A stretch of 64,000 nucleotides of DNA. It comes from an uncultured Eubacterium sp. (GTDB lineage: Bacteria > Bacillota > Clostridia > Lachnospirales > Lachnospiraceae). The notes beneath the pieces were generated by a model that was not told where the DNA came from, searched no databases, and saw nothing but the letters and a program-made list of their open reading frames with translations. The stretch spans positions 26,959 through 90,958 of the forward strand of contig CAKRIZ010000003.1 of the NCBI GenBank assembly GCA_934351445.1, read 5' to 3'. Below are positions 55,061-64,000 of the stretch, one piece after another; the first letter of the stretch is position 1, and each line of letters opens with the position of its first letter. A program made the translations under genes and the position numbers.

Positions 55061-55193
55061 TGGTGGAAAATCACAATTATAACAAACATAGAACACAATT
55101 CAGACACAACTTCCGATTAAACTGTGAACTATCAAATGAAGGAAAGAACTTCAAAGGGATGAAAAAGAGCTCAGTTTTAAGGAGGCATGACAT

Positions 55194-56696
55194 ATGGACA
55201 ACTATAACAACGACAACCAAAACGGCTATAACAGCTATGGCCAGAACAATTACAACACAGAAAACAACAATGGCTACCCGGTAGATCCGAATAATAACAG
55301 CTACAGTTACACAGGAGCAGGTACGAATCAGACCTACAGCCAGCAGACGCAGAGCCAGACACAGGGCACCGGTCAGCAGCAGTCACAGGATCGCTACTAC
55401 AGCCCCTATGAGCGCCGTACAATGGCTGAGGACAACAGCCGCGAGGCACGCAGGGAGCGCAAACGTCAGGAAAAACGTGCAAACCGGCAGAATAAGCAGC
55501 ATGGCTTTGGCACGACATTAGCCAAATGTGCATGTCTGGCAGCGACCTTCGGACTTGTCGCAGGCGGTGTATTCGGCGGGGTCAACTACCTGATTCCGGA
55601 AAAGGAGCAGACGGCCATCGTACAGCAGCAGACCTCTGCATTATCCACTACTTCGGACAATGACCGGACGAGTTCTGCTACATTGAATGGCGGTATCATA
55701 GCTACCGATGTATCCGGTATCGTAGAAAAGGCGATGCCCAGTATCGTAGCGATCACAAATATGACAGAGACCGAGTACCGTACCTGGTTTGGACAGACCT
55801 ATTCACAGGAAAACGACTATGCAGGCAGTGGTATCATCGTCAGTGAGGATGACAAATATCTCTATATCGCGACAAACAACCACGTCGTAGACGGAGCCAA
55901 GACACTGACCGTCAAATTCTGCGATGACAATACCGTCGCAGCAGAAGTCAAGGGTACGAGCCCCAGCAACGATCTGGCAGTCGTAAAAGTAGCAAAAGAC
56001 GATATCGAGCAGGAGACGATGGATGCGATCAGCATCGCCACGATCAATGATGCGGGAAATGAAAAAGTCGGAGAGCCTGTCATCGCGATCGGCAACGCAT
56101 TAGGCTATGGCCAGTCAGTCACAAGCGGCATCATCAGCGCGTTGAACCGCGAAGTAACAGCGCAGGACGAATCCACAGGCGAAACATATGCGAATACACT
56201 GACACAGACAGATGCCAGCATCAACCCCGGTAACTCCGGCGGCGCATTACTCAATGCCAAGGGCGAAGTCATCGGAATCAACTCATCCAAGATGGGTGGA
56301 GAGTATGTAGACGGTGTCGGTTTTGCAATCCCTATGACGACCGCAGCGCCGATCATTAACGAACTGATCACCAGAGAGAAAGTCACAGATGACAAGGCAG
56401 CATTCCTCGGAGTCAGCGGTATCGATGTCGATGATACGGTATCACAGATGTACAATATGCCCAGTGGTATCTATGTTGCCAAAGTATACGAAGGCAGCGC
56501 AGCCGCAGAGGCAGGCATTCAGCAGGGCGATATCATCACTGCATTTGACGGACAGGATGTAGATACCATGGAAGAGATGCAGGAGCTGTTACAGTACCGT
56601 GCAGCAGGCACCAAGGTCAAGATCACGATCAGCCGTGCCGACAACGGTAAATATGTCGAGCAGAAGGTCGCAGTCACACTCGGCAGCAAAAACTAA
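55194..56696 (+). CDS. HtrA/DegP-type membrane serine protease
   Basis: 500-residue envelope protease. A cytosolic Asn/Gln/Tyr-rich N-terminus (residues 1-95, glutamine and asparagine repeats) leads to a basic patch and one helix (LAKCACLAATFGLVAGGVFGG, about 103-123). The trypsin-like domain has His230 in NNHVVDGA, Asp260 in SNDLAVVKV and Ser348 in NPGNSGGALL, a complete triad. A PDZ domain (ASLGVSGIDV-like AFLGVSGIDVD onward, about 400-490) follows. Such proteases degrade misfolded exported proteins under envelope stress. GGAGG precedes the start. The 133 bases upstream hold no recognised promoter. Confidence 0.93.
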   Translation: MDNYNNDNQNGYNSYGQNNYNTENNNGYPVDPNNNSYSYTGAGTNQTYSQQTQSQTQGTGQQQSQDRYYSPYERRTMAEDNSREARRERKRQEKRANRQNKQHGFGTTLAKCACLAATFGLVAGGVFGGVNYLIPEKEQTAIVQQQTSALSTTSDNDRTSSATLNGGIIATDVSGIVEKAMPSIVAITNMTETEYRTWFGQTYSQENDYAGSGIIVSEDDKYLYIATNNHVVDGAKTLTVKFCDDNTVAAEVKGTSPSNDLAVVKVAKDDIEQETMDAISIATINDAGNEKVGEPVIAIGNALGYGQSVTSGIISALNREVTAQDESTGETYANTLTQTDASINPGNSGGALLNAKGEVIGINSSKMGGEYVDGVGFAIPMTTAAPIINELITREKVTDDKAAFLGVSGIDVDDTVSQMYNMPSGIYVAKVYEGSAAAEAGIQQGDIITAFDGQDVDTMEEMQELLQYRAAGTKVKITISRADNGKYVEQKVAVTLGSKN

Positions 56697-56720
56697 TAAA
56701 TATAAGTTTTCCCAGATCTA

Positions 56721-56754
56721 AAAGGCATGATTCGCGCTTGAATCATGCCTTTTC
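56721..56754 (+). terminator. Terminator of htrA
   Basis: AAAGGCATGATTC (56721-56733) pairs with GAATCATGCCTTT (56740-56752), 13 perfect pairs around GCGCTT, with T after it. Confidence 0.85.
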
Positions 56755-56809
56755 ATGTGTTAGACTAAAAATTAGCATTTACAGACCATTTCCGTGGAGG
56801 AAAACGACT

Positions 56810-57757
56810 ATGAAAAACAGTACAAAGAAAAGAAAAATAGTGATAGCACTCGGACATGAAGCACTCGGAACGACACTGCCGGAGCAGAAAGAAGCGACAA
56901 AGCGTACCGCCAAGGCAGTTGCAGACCTGATCAGTGAAGATGCACAGATTATCATCACGCACAGCAATGGTCCGCAGGTCGGTATGATCCATACAGCGAT
57001 GTCAGAGTTTGCCAGATTATATCCGGAGTATACAGCGACACCCATGAGTGTCTGCTCCGCCATGAGCCAGGGCTATATCGGTTACGACCTGCAGAATGCG
57101 ATCCGTACCGAATTGTTGAACCGTGGCATCTACAAGCCGGTAGCGACGATACTCACACAGGTGACCGTAGACCCTTATGATGAGGCATTCTACGAGCCGA
57201 CCAAGATCATCGGGCGTGTGATGAACCGCGAGGATGCAGACGCAGAGGAGAAGAAAGGCAATCACATCACAGCGGTAGAAGGTGGTTATCGCCGTATTGT
57301 AGCGGCACCGAGACCCATCGGCATCGTAGAGATCGACAGTATCCGTGCACTTGTTGACGCGGATCAGGTCGTGATCGCATGTGGCGGCGGCGGTATCCCG
57401 GTACTCGATCAGGCACATAACTTACAGGGAGCCAGCGCGGTCATCGAAAAAGATCTTGCAGCAGCCAAACTCGCAGAGCTCGTCGATGCAGACGAACTCA
57501 TCATCCTGACCGGAGAGGATCATGTCTATCTCGATTACGGTCAGCCTACACAGCGTCCGATCGAGCAGATGAGTACCGCAGAGGCACAGGAATATATCCA
57601 TGAGGGTATGTTTGAGGAAGGCACGATCCTGCCCAAGATCGAGGCGGCCATCGATTTTATCGGCAATTCAGCGATCCGTACAGCGACGATTGCAAGACTT
57701 GGCATCCGGCCGGAGACTGGAAAAGAGACACTCGAGGGCACAGTCATCCATAAATAA
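56810..57757 (+). CDS. arcC: Carbamate kinase
   Basis: 315-residue cytosolic kinase of the amino acid kinase family, converting carbamoyl phosphate and ADP to ATP in the last step of arginine or purine fermentation. Blocks include THSNGPQVGMI, the AMSQGYIGYDLQNAI stretch, TQVTVDPYDEAFYEPTK, VIACGGGGIPV and the C-terminal FIGNSAIRTATIARL. The usual N-terminal GGNA is replaced by GHEA (ALGHEALG). The normal partners arcA and arcB are absent; it stands alone, after a terminator. GAGG precedes the ATG at 56810. A different, carbamate-kinase-like function is possible. Confidence 0.88.
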   Translation: MKNSTKKRKIVIALGHEALGTTLPEQKEATKRTAKAVADLISEDAQIIITHSNGPQVGMIHTAMSEFARLYPEYTATPMSVCSAMSQGYIGYDLQNAIRTELLNRGIYKPVATILTQVTVDPYDEAFYEPTKIIGRVMNREDADAEEKKGNHITAVEGGYRRIVAAPRPIGIVEIDSIRALVDADQVVIACGGGGIPVLDQAHNLQGASAVIEKDLAAAKLAELVDADELIILTGEDHVYLDYGQPTQRPIEQMSTAEAQEYIHEGMFEEGTILPKIEAAIDFIGNSAIRTATIARLGIRPETGKETLEGTVIHK

Positions 57758-57779
57758 TATCCATTGCAGTGCATATACG

Positions 57780-57816
57780 AGGCGACACCGAAATAGCGAT
57801 GCCGCCTTGTTTTTTG
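57780..57816 (+). terminator. Tentative terminator after arcC
   Basis: AGGCG (57780-57784) could pair with CGCCT (57803-57807), followed by TGTTTTTTG. The stem is short with inner mismatches. Confidence 0.4.
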
Positions 57817-57951
57817 ACCACGAATGTCGGACGGTTGCCGGGAGACAGATCCCGGGGCAGAACGCTGACCCTAAAAATAAGCCGGTTTTATCCGTATTAT
57901 TATAAGGTAGCATTAAAACAAAAAAGAAACAGGCACCAGAAAGGAATCAGA

Positions 57952-60489
57952 ATGAAGTTACACACGAAAAATCACATACCGGGTCAGCGCCATATCCTGC
58001 GCCGTACATTTGCAGGATTGCTGGCAGCAGCAACACTGGTATGTACACTGCCGGGCGGGCTCACTCCGGTATATGCGGCACAGACGCAGAAGCAGAGTCT
58101 GAAAACACTTGGCGTGATCGATACACCGGGCGAAGAGGATACGGCGAATGATTTACCGGATCTGGCAGATATTCCCACCGCGCAGGCGAGTCTGCAGACA
58201 GCAGATAACGGAGATCTGATCATTGCGATCGATGCCGGACACGGCGGATCGGATGCAGGAGCGACCTACGATGGCATGAAAGAAAAAGATGTAAACCTGA
58301 AGATCGCACAGTACATCAAGGCATATTTTGCAGATTATGCAGGTGTGCAGATCTATCTCACGCGGGATAGTGACACGGCAGTCGAGCTCAGCACACGTGT
58401 GGAGCAGGCAGCCGCCGCAGGGGCAGATGTGTTCATCAGCATACATAACAACGCATCATCGAATGAGAAAACGAGCGGCAGCATGGTATTTTATCCCAAC
58501 AACAACTACCGGCCGGCGCTAGGAGCAGAGGGCGCAGAACTATCACAGAGTATTCTTGATCAGTTGACAGCGCTCGGACTGCCGGATCTGGGCATCCGGA
58601 CAAGAAATTCCGAAAACAACACCAAATACAAAGATGGCAGTCTGGCTGATTATTACAGCGTCATCCGTAATGCCAAGCTGCAGAATATAACCGGAATCAT
58701 CGTAGAACATGCATTTGTATCGTGTGCATCTGACCGGAAAAACTATCTGGGAACGGATGCACAGCTGCAGAAGCTCGCACAGGCAGATGTCAAAGGTATC
58801 GCGGACTACTACGGACTGGAATACGTCGGACTGACGAAACCCGCCGTGACGCTGAGTGCACCGGGCTATAAACAGCTGGCGGTCGAATGGGATGAGCAGG
58901 AAGATGCACGCGGATATCTCGTTTACCGGTCAGAAAAGAAAGCCAGTGGATATAAAAAGATCGCGACAGTCACAGGCAGCTACAACACATCTTATGTAGA
59001 CACCGGACTGGCGTTAAACAAAGACTACTATTATAAAGTAAAAGCTTACCGTAAAATAGATGGAGTCGCATATTACAGTGACGAGTCGAGAATCCTCAAG
59101 GGAAATGTGATCGGCGGCACACAATTTACCGAGATCAAGCAGACCGGGGACAACTTCAAATTAAGCTGGAAAGCCATGTCCGATGCAGATGGCTATGTGA
59201 TCTCACGCAGCGAGGATGGAGGCAGCTATGAGCGTATCGCCGAGATCGATGATCCATCACGGACAACCTATACAGACAGAGACGTATTCAGTGAGATCAC
59301 CTATCGTTACCGCATCCGCCCGCTTCATTATCTATATAATAATGAGGGCTACGGCAAGATGTCTACTGTGGTCACACTCAGCTATCTCGATCCGCCGGAA
59401 ATAAAGAACACGACGGCGCGTACCGATGGCAAGGTCAAGGTCACCTGGTCAAAAGTCAGCGGTGCATCCCAATATGTGCTGCAGCGCAGTGACAGTGAAA
59501 ACGGAACCTATAAGACCGTTGCAACGTTAAAGGGCGAAGAAACAACCAGCTATATCGACACGAAGGTAGAGATCGCGAAAGAGTATTATTATCGTGTAAA
59601 AGCATATAATGAGCATGGTATCGTGAAGGGTTCATCCTACTATTCAGATGCCCTCGACGCGTTCAACTTCCGGACACCGGAATTTACAAATGTAGCGATC
59701 TCAAATAAAACACCGGGTGTATCACTCACCTGGTCAAAAACACCGTTTGCGGAAGGCTATCGGATCTACCGCAGCGAGACCGAAGACGGCGGCTACACAC
59801 GAATCGGTACCGTAAAAGGTTCAAGTACAGTCACATACCTCGACACCGCAGGTACAGATATCGGCACTACCTATTATTATAAGGTCAGGGCATATGTTAC
59901 AAAGTCCAAGAAAACGGTACTGTCCTATGTCTCCGATCCGAGAGCGATCACACCCGGATATGCGATCATGGGAGAGAGCAGCACGACTGCGGCAAAGATG
60001 GCCAACTGGTACACCGCGCGTGGCGGTGTCTATCCCGAGGAGATCTACAGCGAATACGGCGCACCTACCTTAAAGGACTTCTGCAAGCTCGTCTATAACG
60101 AGGCGAAAGCAGAAGGCGTGAAGGCGGAAGTACTGTTCGCCCAGATCTGTAAAGAGACAGGCTTCCTGCAGTTCGGCGGAGATGTCCAGCCTGATCAGTG
60201 CAACTTCGGCGGTATCGGAGCGACCGGGGGCGGCGCAGCGGGCGCATCCTTCCCGGATGTCCAGACCGGTATTCGCGCACAGGTACAGCACCTGAAAGCA
60301 TACGCCAGCGACCAGCCGCTGAACAAAGAATGCGTAGACCCGCGTTTCACATACGTCGACCGCTGCGCAGCGATCTACGTCGAATGGCTCGGTGTCCACG
60401 AGAATCCGACCGGAGCAGGCTGGGCGACCGGCAAGAACTATGGATATAGCCTGAGAGATGACTATATCAGCTCGCTGTTGGGCTATTGA
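57952..60489 (+). CDS. N-acetylmuramoyl-L-alanine amidase with glucosaminidase domain
   Basis: 845-residue secreted peptidoglycan hydrolase. Signal peptide (AGLLAAATLVCTLPGGLTPVYA), then an Amidase_3 domain (about 85-285) with zinc ligands His97 in DAGHGGSD, Glu111 in KEKDVNL and His165 in SIHNNASS, and catalytic Glu252 in IIVEHAFVS. Next come four fibronectin type III-like repeats (about 300-680), each with GYxxYRS-type and YYYKVKAY-type strands. A C-terminal glucosaminidase domain (about 690-845) has EVLFAQICKETGFLQFGG with the catalytic Glu. It can cut both peptide amides and glycans, as major autolysins do. AAAGGA precedes the ATG. Confidence 0.9.
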   Translation: MKLHTKNHIPGQRHILRRTFAGLLAAATLVCTLPGGLTPVYAAQTQKQSLKTLGVIDTPGEEDTANDLPDLADIPTAQASLQTADNGDLIIAIDAGHGGSDAGATYDGMKEKDVNLKIAQYIKAYFADYAGVQIYLTRDSDTAVELSTRVEQAAAAGADVFISIHNNASSNEKTSGSMVFYPNNNYRPALGAEGAELSQSILDQLTALGLPDLGIRTRNSENNTKYKDGSLADYYSVIRNAKLQNITGIIVEHAFVSCASDRKNYLGTDAQLQKLAQADVKGIADYYGLEYVGLTKPAVTLSAPGYKQLAVEWDEQEDARGYLVYRSEKKASGYKKIATVTGSYNTSYVDTGLALNKDYYYKVKAYRKIDGVAYYSDESRILKGNVIGGTQFTEIKQTGDNFKLSWKAMSDADGYVISRSEDGGSYERIAEIDDPSRTTYTDRDVFSEITYRYRIRPLHYLYNNEGYGKMSTVVTLSYLDPPEIKNTTARTDGKVKVTWSKVSGASQYVLQRSDSENGTYKTVATLKGEETTSYIDTKVEIAKEYYYRVKAYNEHGIVKGSSYYSDALDAFNFRTPEFTNVAISNKTPGVSLTWSKTPFAEGYRIYRSETEDGGYTRIGTVKGSSTVTYLDTAGTDIGTTYYYKVRAYVTKSKKTVLSYVSDPRAITPGYAIMGESSTTAAKMANWYTARGGVYPEEIYSEYGAPTLKDFCKLVYNEAKAEGVKAEVLFAQICKETGFLQFGGDVQPDQCNFGGIGATGGGAAGASFPDVQTGIRAQVQHLKAYASDQPLNKECVDPRFTYVDRCAAIYVEWLGVHENPTGAGWATGKNYGYSLRDDYISSLLGY

Positions 60490-60739
60490 TCAGGCGATTG
60501 ACCAATGCATACAAAAAAAGCAGGAATGTCAGTGGACGAGTTTAAGAAAGTGATGTTATCATAGTTCTATTCTGCAGTCTTAAGGCACTGTTTAAAATTT
60601 TTCAAACTTTTTTACGGCGACCCCACTTTTTTGAGAGGGGCCGCCGTAATTATATAGTGTCGGAACCAAAGAACAGTATCTTTTGTGGGAAGTGGCAATG
60701 AATTGTCCGAATTTTTTTGACAAATTAGCAGATATGCTA
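60490..60739. other. Non-coding gap before the surface protein gene
   Basis: No gene is supported here. The main feature is a hairpin: TTACGGCG (60612-60619) pairs with CGCCGTAA (60642-60649) and CCCC (60621-60624) with GGGG (60637-60640). It has no T-tract after it on the plus strand, only TTATATAG, so its role as a terminator is doubtful. Confidence 0.5.
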
Positions 60740-60768
60740 TGGACAATTTGCTGAGGATATTGTATACT
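60740..60768 (+). promoter_or_regulatory. Promoter of the surface protein gene
   Basis: TGGACA (60740-60745), a 17-base spacer and TATACT (60763-60768). A repeated GACAAATT/GACAATTT motif occurs at 60719-60726 and 60742-60749. Confidence 0.7.
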
Positions 60769-60826
60769 TAGGTGACAAAAATAAACATCATACGAAAGTA
60801 TGACAAAATTTAAGGAGGAAAAGGAC

Positions 60827-63661
60827 ATGAAAAAGAGTTTCATGACGAGAGCACTTGCTACTGGATTATCCTTAGCAATGGCGTTCTCACTGACAGCTGC
60901 AACAAATGTAACAACAGCAGCTGCAGCAGCAAAGCCTGCTATGAAAGCTTCTCAGATGACCGTTAAAGAGGGAAAATCTAAGACTTTCTTAGCAACAGCT
61001 AAAACGCTGAAGACCTACAAGATCACTAAAGCAAAAGTGAAGAATGCTTCAGCAAAGAAGTACATCAGCGTTAAGAAAAACGCAAAGGGTACTGGTATCG
61101 TTGTAACTGGTAAGAAGGGTGCTGATACCGCTCGCAAGATCGTTATCACATTCCAGAACAAGAAGACAAAGAAGACAACTAACCTTACTGCTAAAGTAGT
61201 AGTCAAGACAGTTGAGCCGGTAGTAGTTCCGCAGTCTATCGTTAAGGCTGAGGTTACCGGTGTTAAGACTGTAACATTAACAATGGCTAACGATGTTGCT
61301 TCTGTAGCATCTCCTGTAGCTATTACTGTTAAGAAGAACACATCTGACAGACCTTGCAAGGCAACTGCTGATGGCAAGACTATCACACTTGCTATGGATG
61401 CAAAGCTTACACAGGGCGCTTACACAGTAAGCATCACTGGTTTAGAGGATACTGCATTGACAGCAGAGTTCAACGTTGAGAAGGATGAGACATTAACTTC
61501 TTTCTCTGTTTCTGATTACCTTGTTGCACAGGACGTTGATACTACTACAGTTGGTTCTATCAAGTTCGCTGCATTGAACCAGTATGGTGAGAAGATGAAC
61601 GCTTCTGATCCGACTGTAACATGCTCATTTGGTAAAGTTACAAACAATAACAAGCCTTCGAAGTCTGCTTCTGCTACTGCTGAGGGTGTGATCACTGTTG
61701 AGGATATCAATGCAGTTCTTGCAATCCCTGGAACAAAGGGTGTTGTTACTCTCGTTGGTGACATGGGTGTAACTGCTACAAAGGAGATCTCTTACAATAC
61801 TTTCGCAAAGGCTACAAAGGCTGAGGTAGTTGGTATCTACAACAAGAATACAGCAGCACTGACAACCTTGAAGGAAGATGATAAGGCATCTGATTACGAA
61901 TTATTACTGAAAGTAATTGATCAGTATGATTCAGAGATGAGCCAGTCTGATTTTGCTAACAAACAGAAGCTTCGTGTAACAATCTCTGGTGGTTTAACAG
62001 GATTAAGCGTAGACAAAGAGTCTAATGATTCTGCATTCAGCACCAGAACATATGACGGCAATGATTATATCGCTGTTAATCTGGCTGCAACAAGCAGCAA
62101 GATTTTAGCTGGTGATGCTACTCTGATCGTTACTGGCAACTATTCAGGTATGTTAATTAACGACAAGATCACTGTTGCAAAGAATGTTGTTGTTAAGAGT
62201 GCCAACATTACGGCTGATAACGGTATTTACTGGGGACAGGAAAATACTTTGAACTATGAGTTCATCGATCAGGATGGAAATGCTATTACTGATTATGTTA
62301 CATTAGTTGAAAACTGTGGTGTGACTTTTAGTAATGGAGATGGATATCTTCGTTTTGAGCGTCAGGATGACGGCAAGGCAAAATTAATCGCAGACTTAAC
62401 AAATCCTACAGGAACTGAGCCTAGCCAGTCAAATACCGACAAGGCTTCTAAGCCTTTCATTGTTACCTGCTATGCAAACTCACAGACAGGTGGCGAGTAC
62501 TTAGTTAAGACATTTAGCCTTACTGTAAATGAGTCAAGAGTAGCTAAGGGTGTTACTGGTGTGAAAGATGATGTGACACTTGCTATTTCTGCTAAGAACA
62601 CAAAGAAGAACTTAACCATCAAGTCTACTGATATCGTATTAGCAGACCAGTACTCTAATCCTTTAAAGGATGACGAGAAGGCATTCAATAAGACAATGGT
62701 AGCTGCATCTGCCGCAGCAAGCATTACAAGTGGTACATCTGTTTTTGTTAAGCAGAATGCTACTCCTTCTTTCAATGTAGCTGTAGTAGATAATAAGATT
62801 GTTGCTACTCCTACCGCTGTTGTAGGTAACGCTACTGTTTATTTGAAGTATAAGTATACTACTGATACTACAAAGCAGACGAATCCTGTCGCAAGCGACA
62901 GAAACTATGATGCAAAATTTGTTTTAACAGCATATGATACAAAGAGTGTAGATGTTAGCACATTATTCATCGATTCTATCAAGGATGGCTGCGATGTAAC
63001 ATCAGGAGCTGCTGATAAGATGGATGTAGATGACATTGTTGTTAAGGCTAAAGTTGGCGGTGTAAACACTGTCATTCCTGCTGATCAGTATGTAATTACT
63101 GACAAGGGAGCTTACAATTGGACCAATGAAGAACTGAGCAAGGGTGTTGAGACCAAGAAGGCAACTCTGAAGATTCAGGTTACTACCTGGGATGCTTCTA
63201 ACACACCGATCTCTACTGAGCTGACGAAAGAGTATACTGTTTCTAGAGCAAAGAGCAAGCTGTTCAAGGTTGACAGCACTGTAGTTGATACCGTTGGTGT
63301 TGCAATTTCTGGAAATGTTATTTCTGGCAATTCACTGACACTTGCATCACCGGTTGTTATTAAAGGCACAGATTTCGTTAAGCAGTTCAAGTTCAAGGAT
63401 CAGTATGGTTTAGGTGCTAATACTGTAGCTAACTTAAAGGCAGATACTTCTAAGCTGGTTGGAGGAGACTTAGATACCGGTTCTGTTACTTACAAGATTA
63501 CAGTCCTCAGCTCTGGTAATAAGGATGCATATGAGATCAGCCATAATGGTACAAACCAGGCTCGTATCGTTATTGTTGAGAAGCGTTACTGCAAGTTTAA
63601 AGTTACTGTAACAGCTCCTGATGGATCTTCTAAGTCTGTAACTTATGTAGTAGGAGCTTAG
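60827..63661 (+). CDS. Large secreted Ig-like surface-layer-type protein
   Basis: 944-residue exported protein. A signal peptide (ALATGLSLAMAFSLTAATNV with an Ala-rich end) precedes a Lys-rich Ig-like segment (VKEGKSKTFLATAKTLKTYK) and many beta-rich repeats through to the end. No SLH, LPXTG or catalytic motif is visible. Codon choice is unlike its neighbours (GCT, GTT, ACT and AAG favoured; low G+C), a usual sign of very high expression, and AAGGAGG is a near-ideal ribosome site. I infer a major surface or S-layer-like protein; how it is held at the surface is unknown. Confidence 0.8.
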   Translation: MKKSFMTRALATGLSLAMAFSLTAATNVTTAAAAAKPAMKASQMTVKEGKSKTFLATAKTLKTYKITKAKVKNASAKKYISVKKNAKGTGIVVTGKKGADTARKIVITFQNKKTKKTTNLTAKVVVKTVEPVVVPQSIVKAEVTGVKTVTLTMANDVASVASPVAITVKKNTSDRPCKATADGKTITLAMDAKLTQGAYTVSITGLEDTALTAEFNVEKDETLTSFSVSDYLVAQDVDTTTVGSIKFAALNQYGEKMNASDPTVTCSFGKVTNNNKPSKSASATAEGVITVEDINAVLAIPGTKGVVTLVGDMGVTATKEISYNTFAKATKAEVVGIYNKNTAALTTLKEDDKASDYELLLKVIDQYDSEMSQSDFANKQKLRVTISGGLTGLSVDKESNDSAFSTRTYDGNDYIAVNLAATSSKILAGDATLIVTGNYSGMLINDKITVAKNVVVKSANITADNGIYWGQENTLNYEFIDQDGNAITDYVTLVENCGVTFSNGDGYLRFERQDDGKAKLIADLTNPTGTEPSQSNTDKASKPFIVTCYANSQTGGEYLVKTFSLTVNESRVAKGVTGVKDDVTLAISAKNTKKNLTIKSTDIVLADQYSNPLKDDEKAFNKTMVAASAAASITSGTSVFVKQNATPSFNVAVVDNKIVATPTAVVGNATVYLKYKYTTDTTKQTNPVASDRNYDAKFVLTAYDTKSVDVSTLFIDSIKDGCDVTSGAADKMDVDDIVVKAKVGGVNTVIPADQYVITDKGAYNWTNEELSKGVETKKATLKIQVTTWDASNTPISTELTKEYTVSRAKSKLFKVDSTVVDTVGVAISGNVISGNSLTLASPVVIKGTDFVKQFKFKDQYGLGANTVANLKADTSKLVGGDLDTGSVTYKITVLSSGNKDAYEISHNGTNQARIVIVEKRYCKFKVTVTAPDGSSKSVTYVVGA

Positions 63662-63770
63662 TTCTAAGGACTAAATCAAACTGAATAAGTTAAGAGCTTT
63701 TAACAAATAATTTAGAATTAATTATTTGTAGGCATAACAAAGAGGGGGCTGTAAAATAAGTCCCTAATTA

Positions 63771-63812
63771 AGAAACGCCAACTCCGACAAATGTCGGTTT
63801 TGGCGTTTCTTT
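63771..63812. terminator. Hairpin at the IS edge
   Basis: An outer stem of 10 pairs and an inner stem of 6 pairs, then TTATATAAA. It could stop transcription entering the element from the surface protein gene, or end the transposase message. Confidence 0.6.
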
Positions 63813-63904
63813 ATATAAACTTTTCTATTTCTGAGCGAGTCTGCATCTTTCGGTATAAAAAAGGGTACATTTAATAAAGCTCCGTAATCACGCTCGCTTA
63901 AGTT

Positions 63905-64000
63905 TTATGCAACTTTCGTCTGCCGTTGCTTTTTGTTGTGATATTTATAAAGATTGAATCCACATGAAATCAGTGTGAGCTCGAGAATTACATTTTTCTC
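63905..64000 (-). CDS. Transposase C-terminus, IS1182-like, partial
   Basis: Reading the minus strand from the edge gives 31 residues ending at a TAA at 63905-63907. They include LELTLISCGFNLYKYHNKK, which resembles the C-terminus of IS1182-type DDE transposases. The start lies outside the window, so I cannot tell whether the gene is intact. It supports the insertion sequence called from 63744. Confidence 0.7.
   Translation of the reverse strand, partial: EKNVILELTLISCGFNLYKYHNKKQRQTKVA

Larger units (their letters stand above)
63744..64000. mobile_element. Insertion sequence, left part, cut by window edge
   Basis: GGGGGCTGTAAAATAAGTCC at 63744-63763 looks like the terminal repeat of an insertion sequence. 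A strong hairpin follows (AGAAACGCCA, 63771-63780, with TGGCGTTTCT, 63801-63810, around CCGACA/TGTCGG), and then the 3' end of a minus-strand transposase. The other end lies outside the window, so target duplication cannot be checked. Confidence 0.6.

Noticed and set aside
60612..60649. Hairpin as terminator of the amidase gene
   Set aside because: Neither strand has a T-run directly after the stem, so I list it only as a hairpin.

Overview
The window reads as chromosome of an anaerobic Firmicute, most likely a motile Lachnospiraceae (Clostridia). Base composition looks mid-range (roughly 45-50% G+C by eye). Supporting traits are consensus sigma-70-type promoters, strong GGAGG-type ribosome sites, a SipL-like spore morphogenesis gene, flagellar rod genes beside mreB, the cdaA-cdaR-glmM operon, many lipoproteins and SLH/Ig-like surface proteins, and methionine aminopeptidase with an N-terminal SEC-C knuckle. 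I recognise no species.

Layout. 0-6.5 kb: peptide and solute uptake (OPT transporter, PqqD-like protein, PepD dipeptidase, HAD phosphatase, sodium:solute symporter). 6.5-9.3 kb: a minus-strand SDR/XRE pair, ribosome hibernation factor and a second XRE regulator. 9.4-12.7 kb: ddl-murF, convergent with plsC. 12.9-18.4 kb: small lipoprotein, veg, sipL, NlpC/P60 hydrolase, SurA-like lipoprotein, map. 18.5-20.2 kb: HD-GYP and PilZ proteins, overlapping. 20.2-22.5 kb: polar amino acid ABC transporter. 22.6-31.5 kb: TSCPD protein, secA, a secreted transglutaminase-like protein and a 1,491-residue M64/SLH surface protein. 32-37.3 kb: uvrB-uvrA with a LexA-type box. 37.4-44 kb: mreB, two rod proteins, FlgJ-like protein, recD2, comF, yvyF-like. 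44-49.4 kb: two unknown membrane proteins, cdaA, cdaR, glmM and an HPr. 49.4-56.7 kb: sugar transferase, glycosyltransferase, zinc ribbon, LCP protein, glmS, htrA. 56.8-63.7 kb: carbamate kinase, an amidase/glucosaminidase, and an abundant-looking surface protein. The right edge cuts into an insertion sequence.

How it fits together. Much of the window serves the envelope: UDP-GlcNAc supply (glmS, glmM), c-di-AMP synthesis (cdaA/cdaR), peptidoglycan precursors (ddl, murF), glycan attachment (LCP), hydrolases (NlpC/P60, amidase/glucosaminidase), secretion (secA, htrA) and shape (mreB). Motility links are the rod genes and the HD-GYP/PilZ pair.

The most unusual non-coding content is a dispersed palindromic repeat family with GTAACTGT-type ends (2.5, 31.8, 34.1 kb; a possible relative at 12.76 kb) whose internal hairpins show compensatory base changes, and a ~178-nt nearly self-complementary element between uvrB and uvrA. 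No CRISPR array, tRNA or rRNA was seen. All functions are inferred from sequence reading alone; no database search was run.
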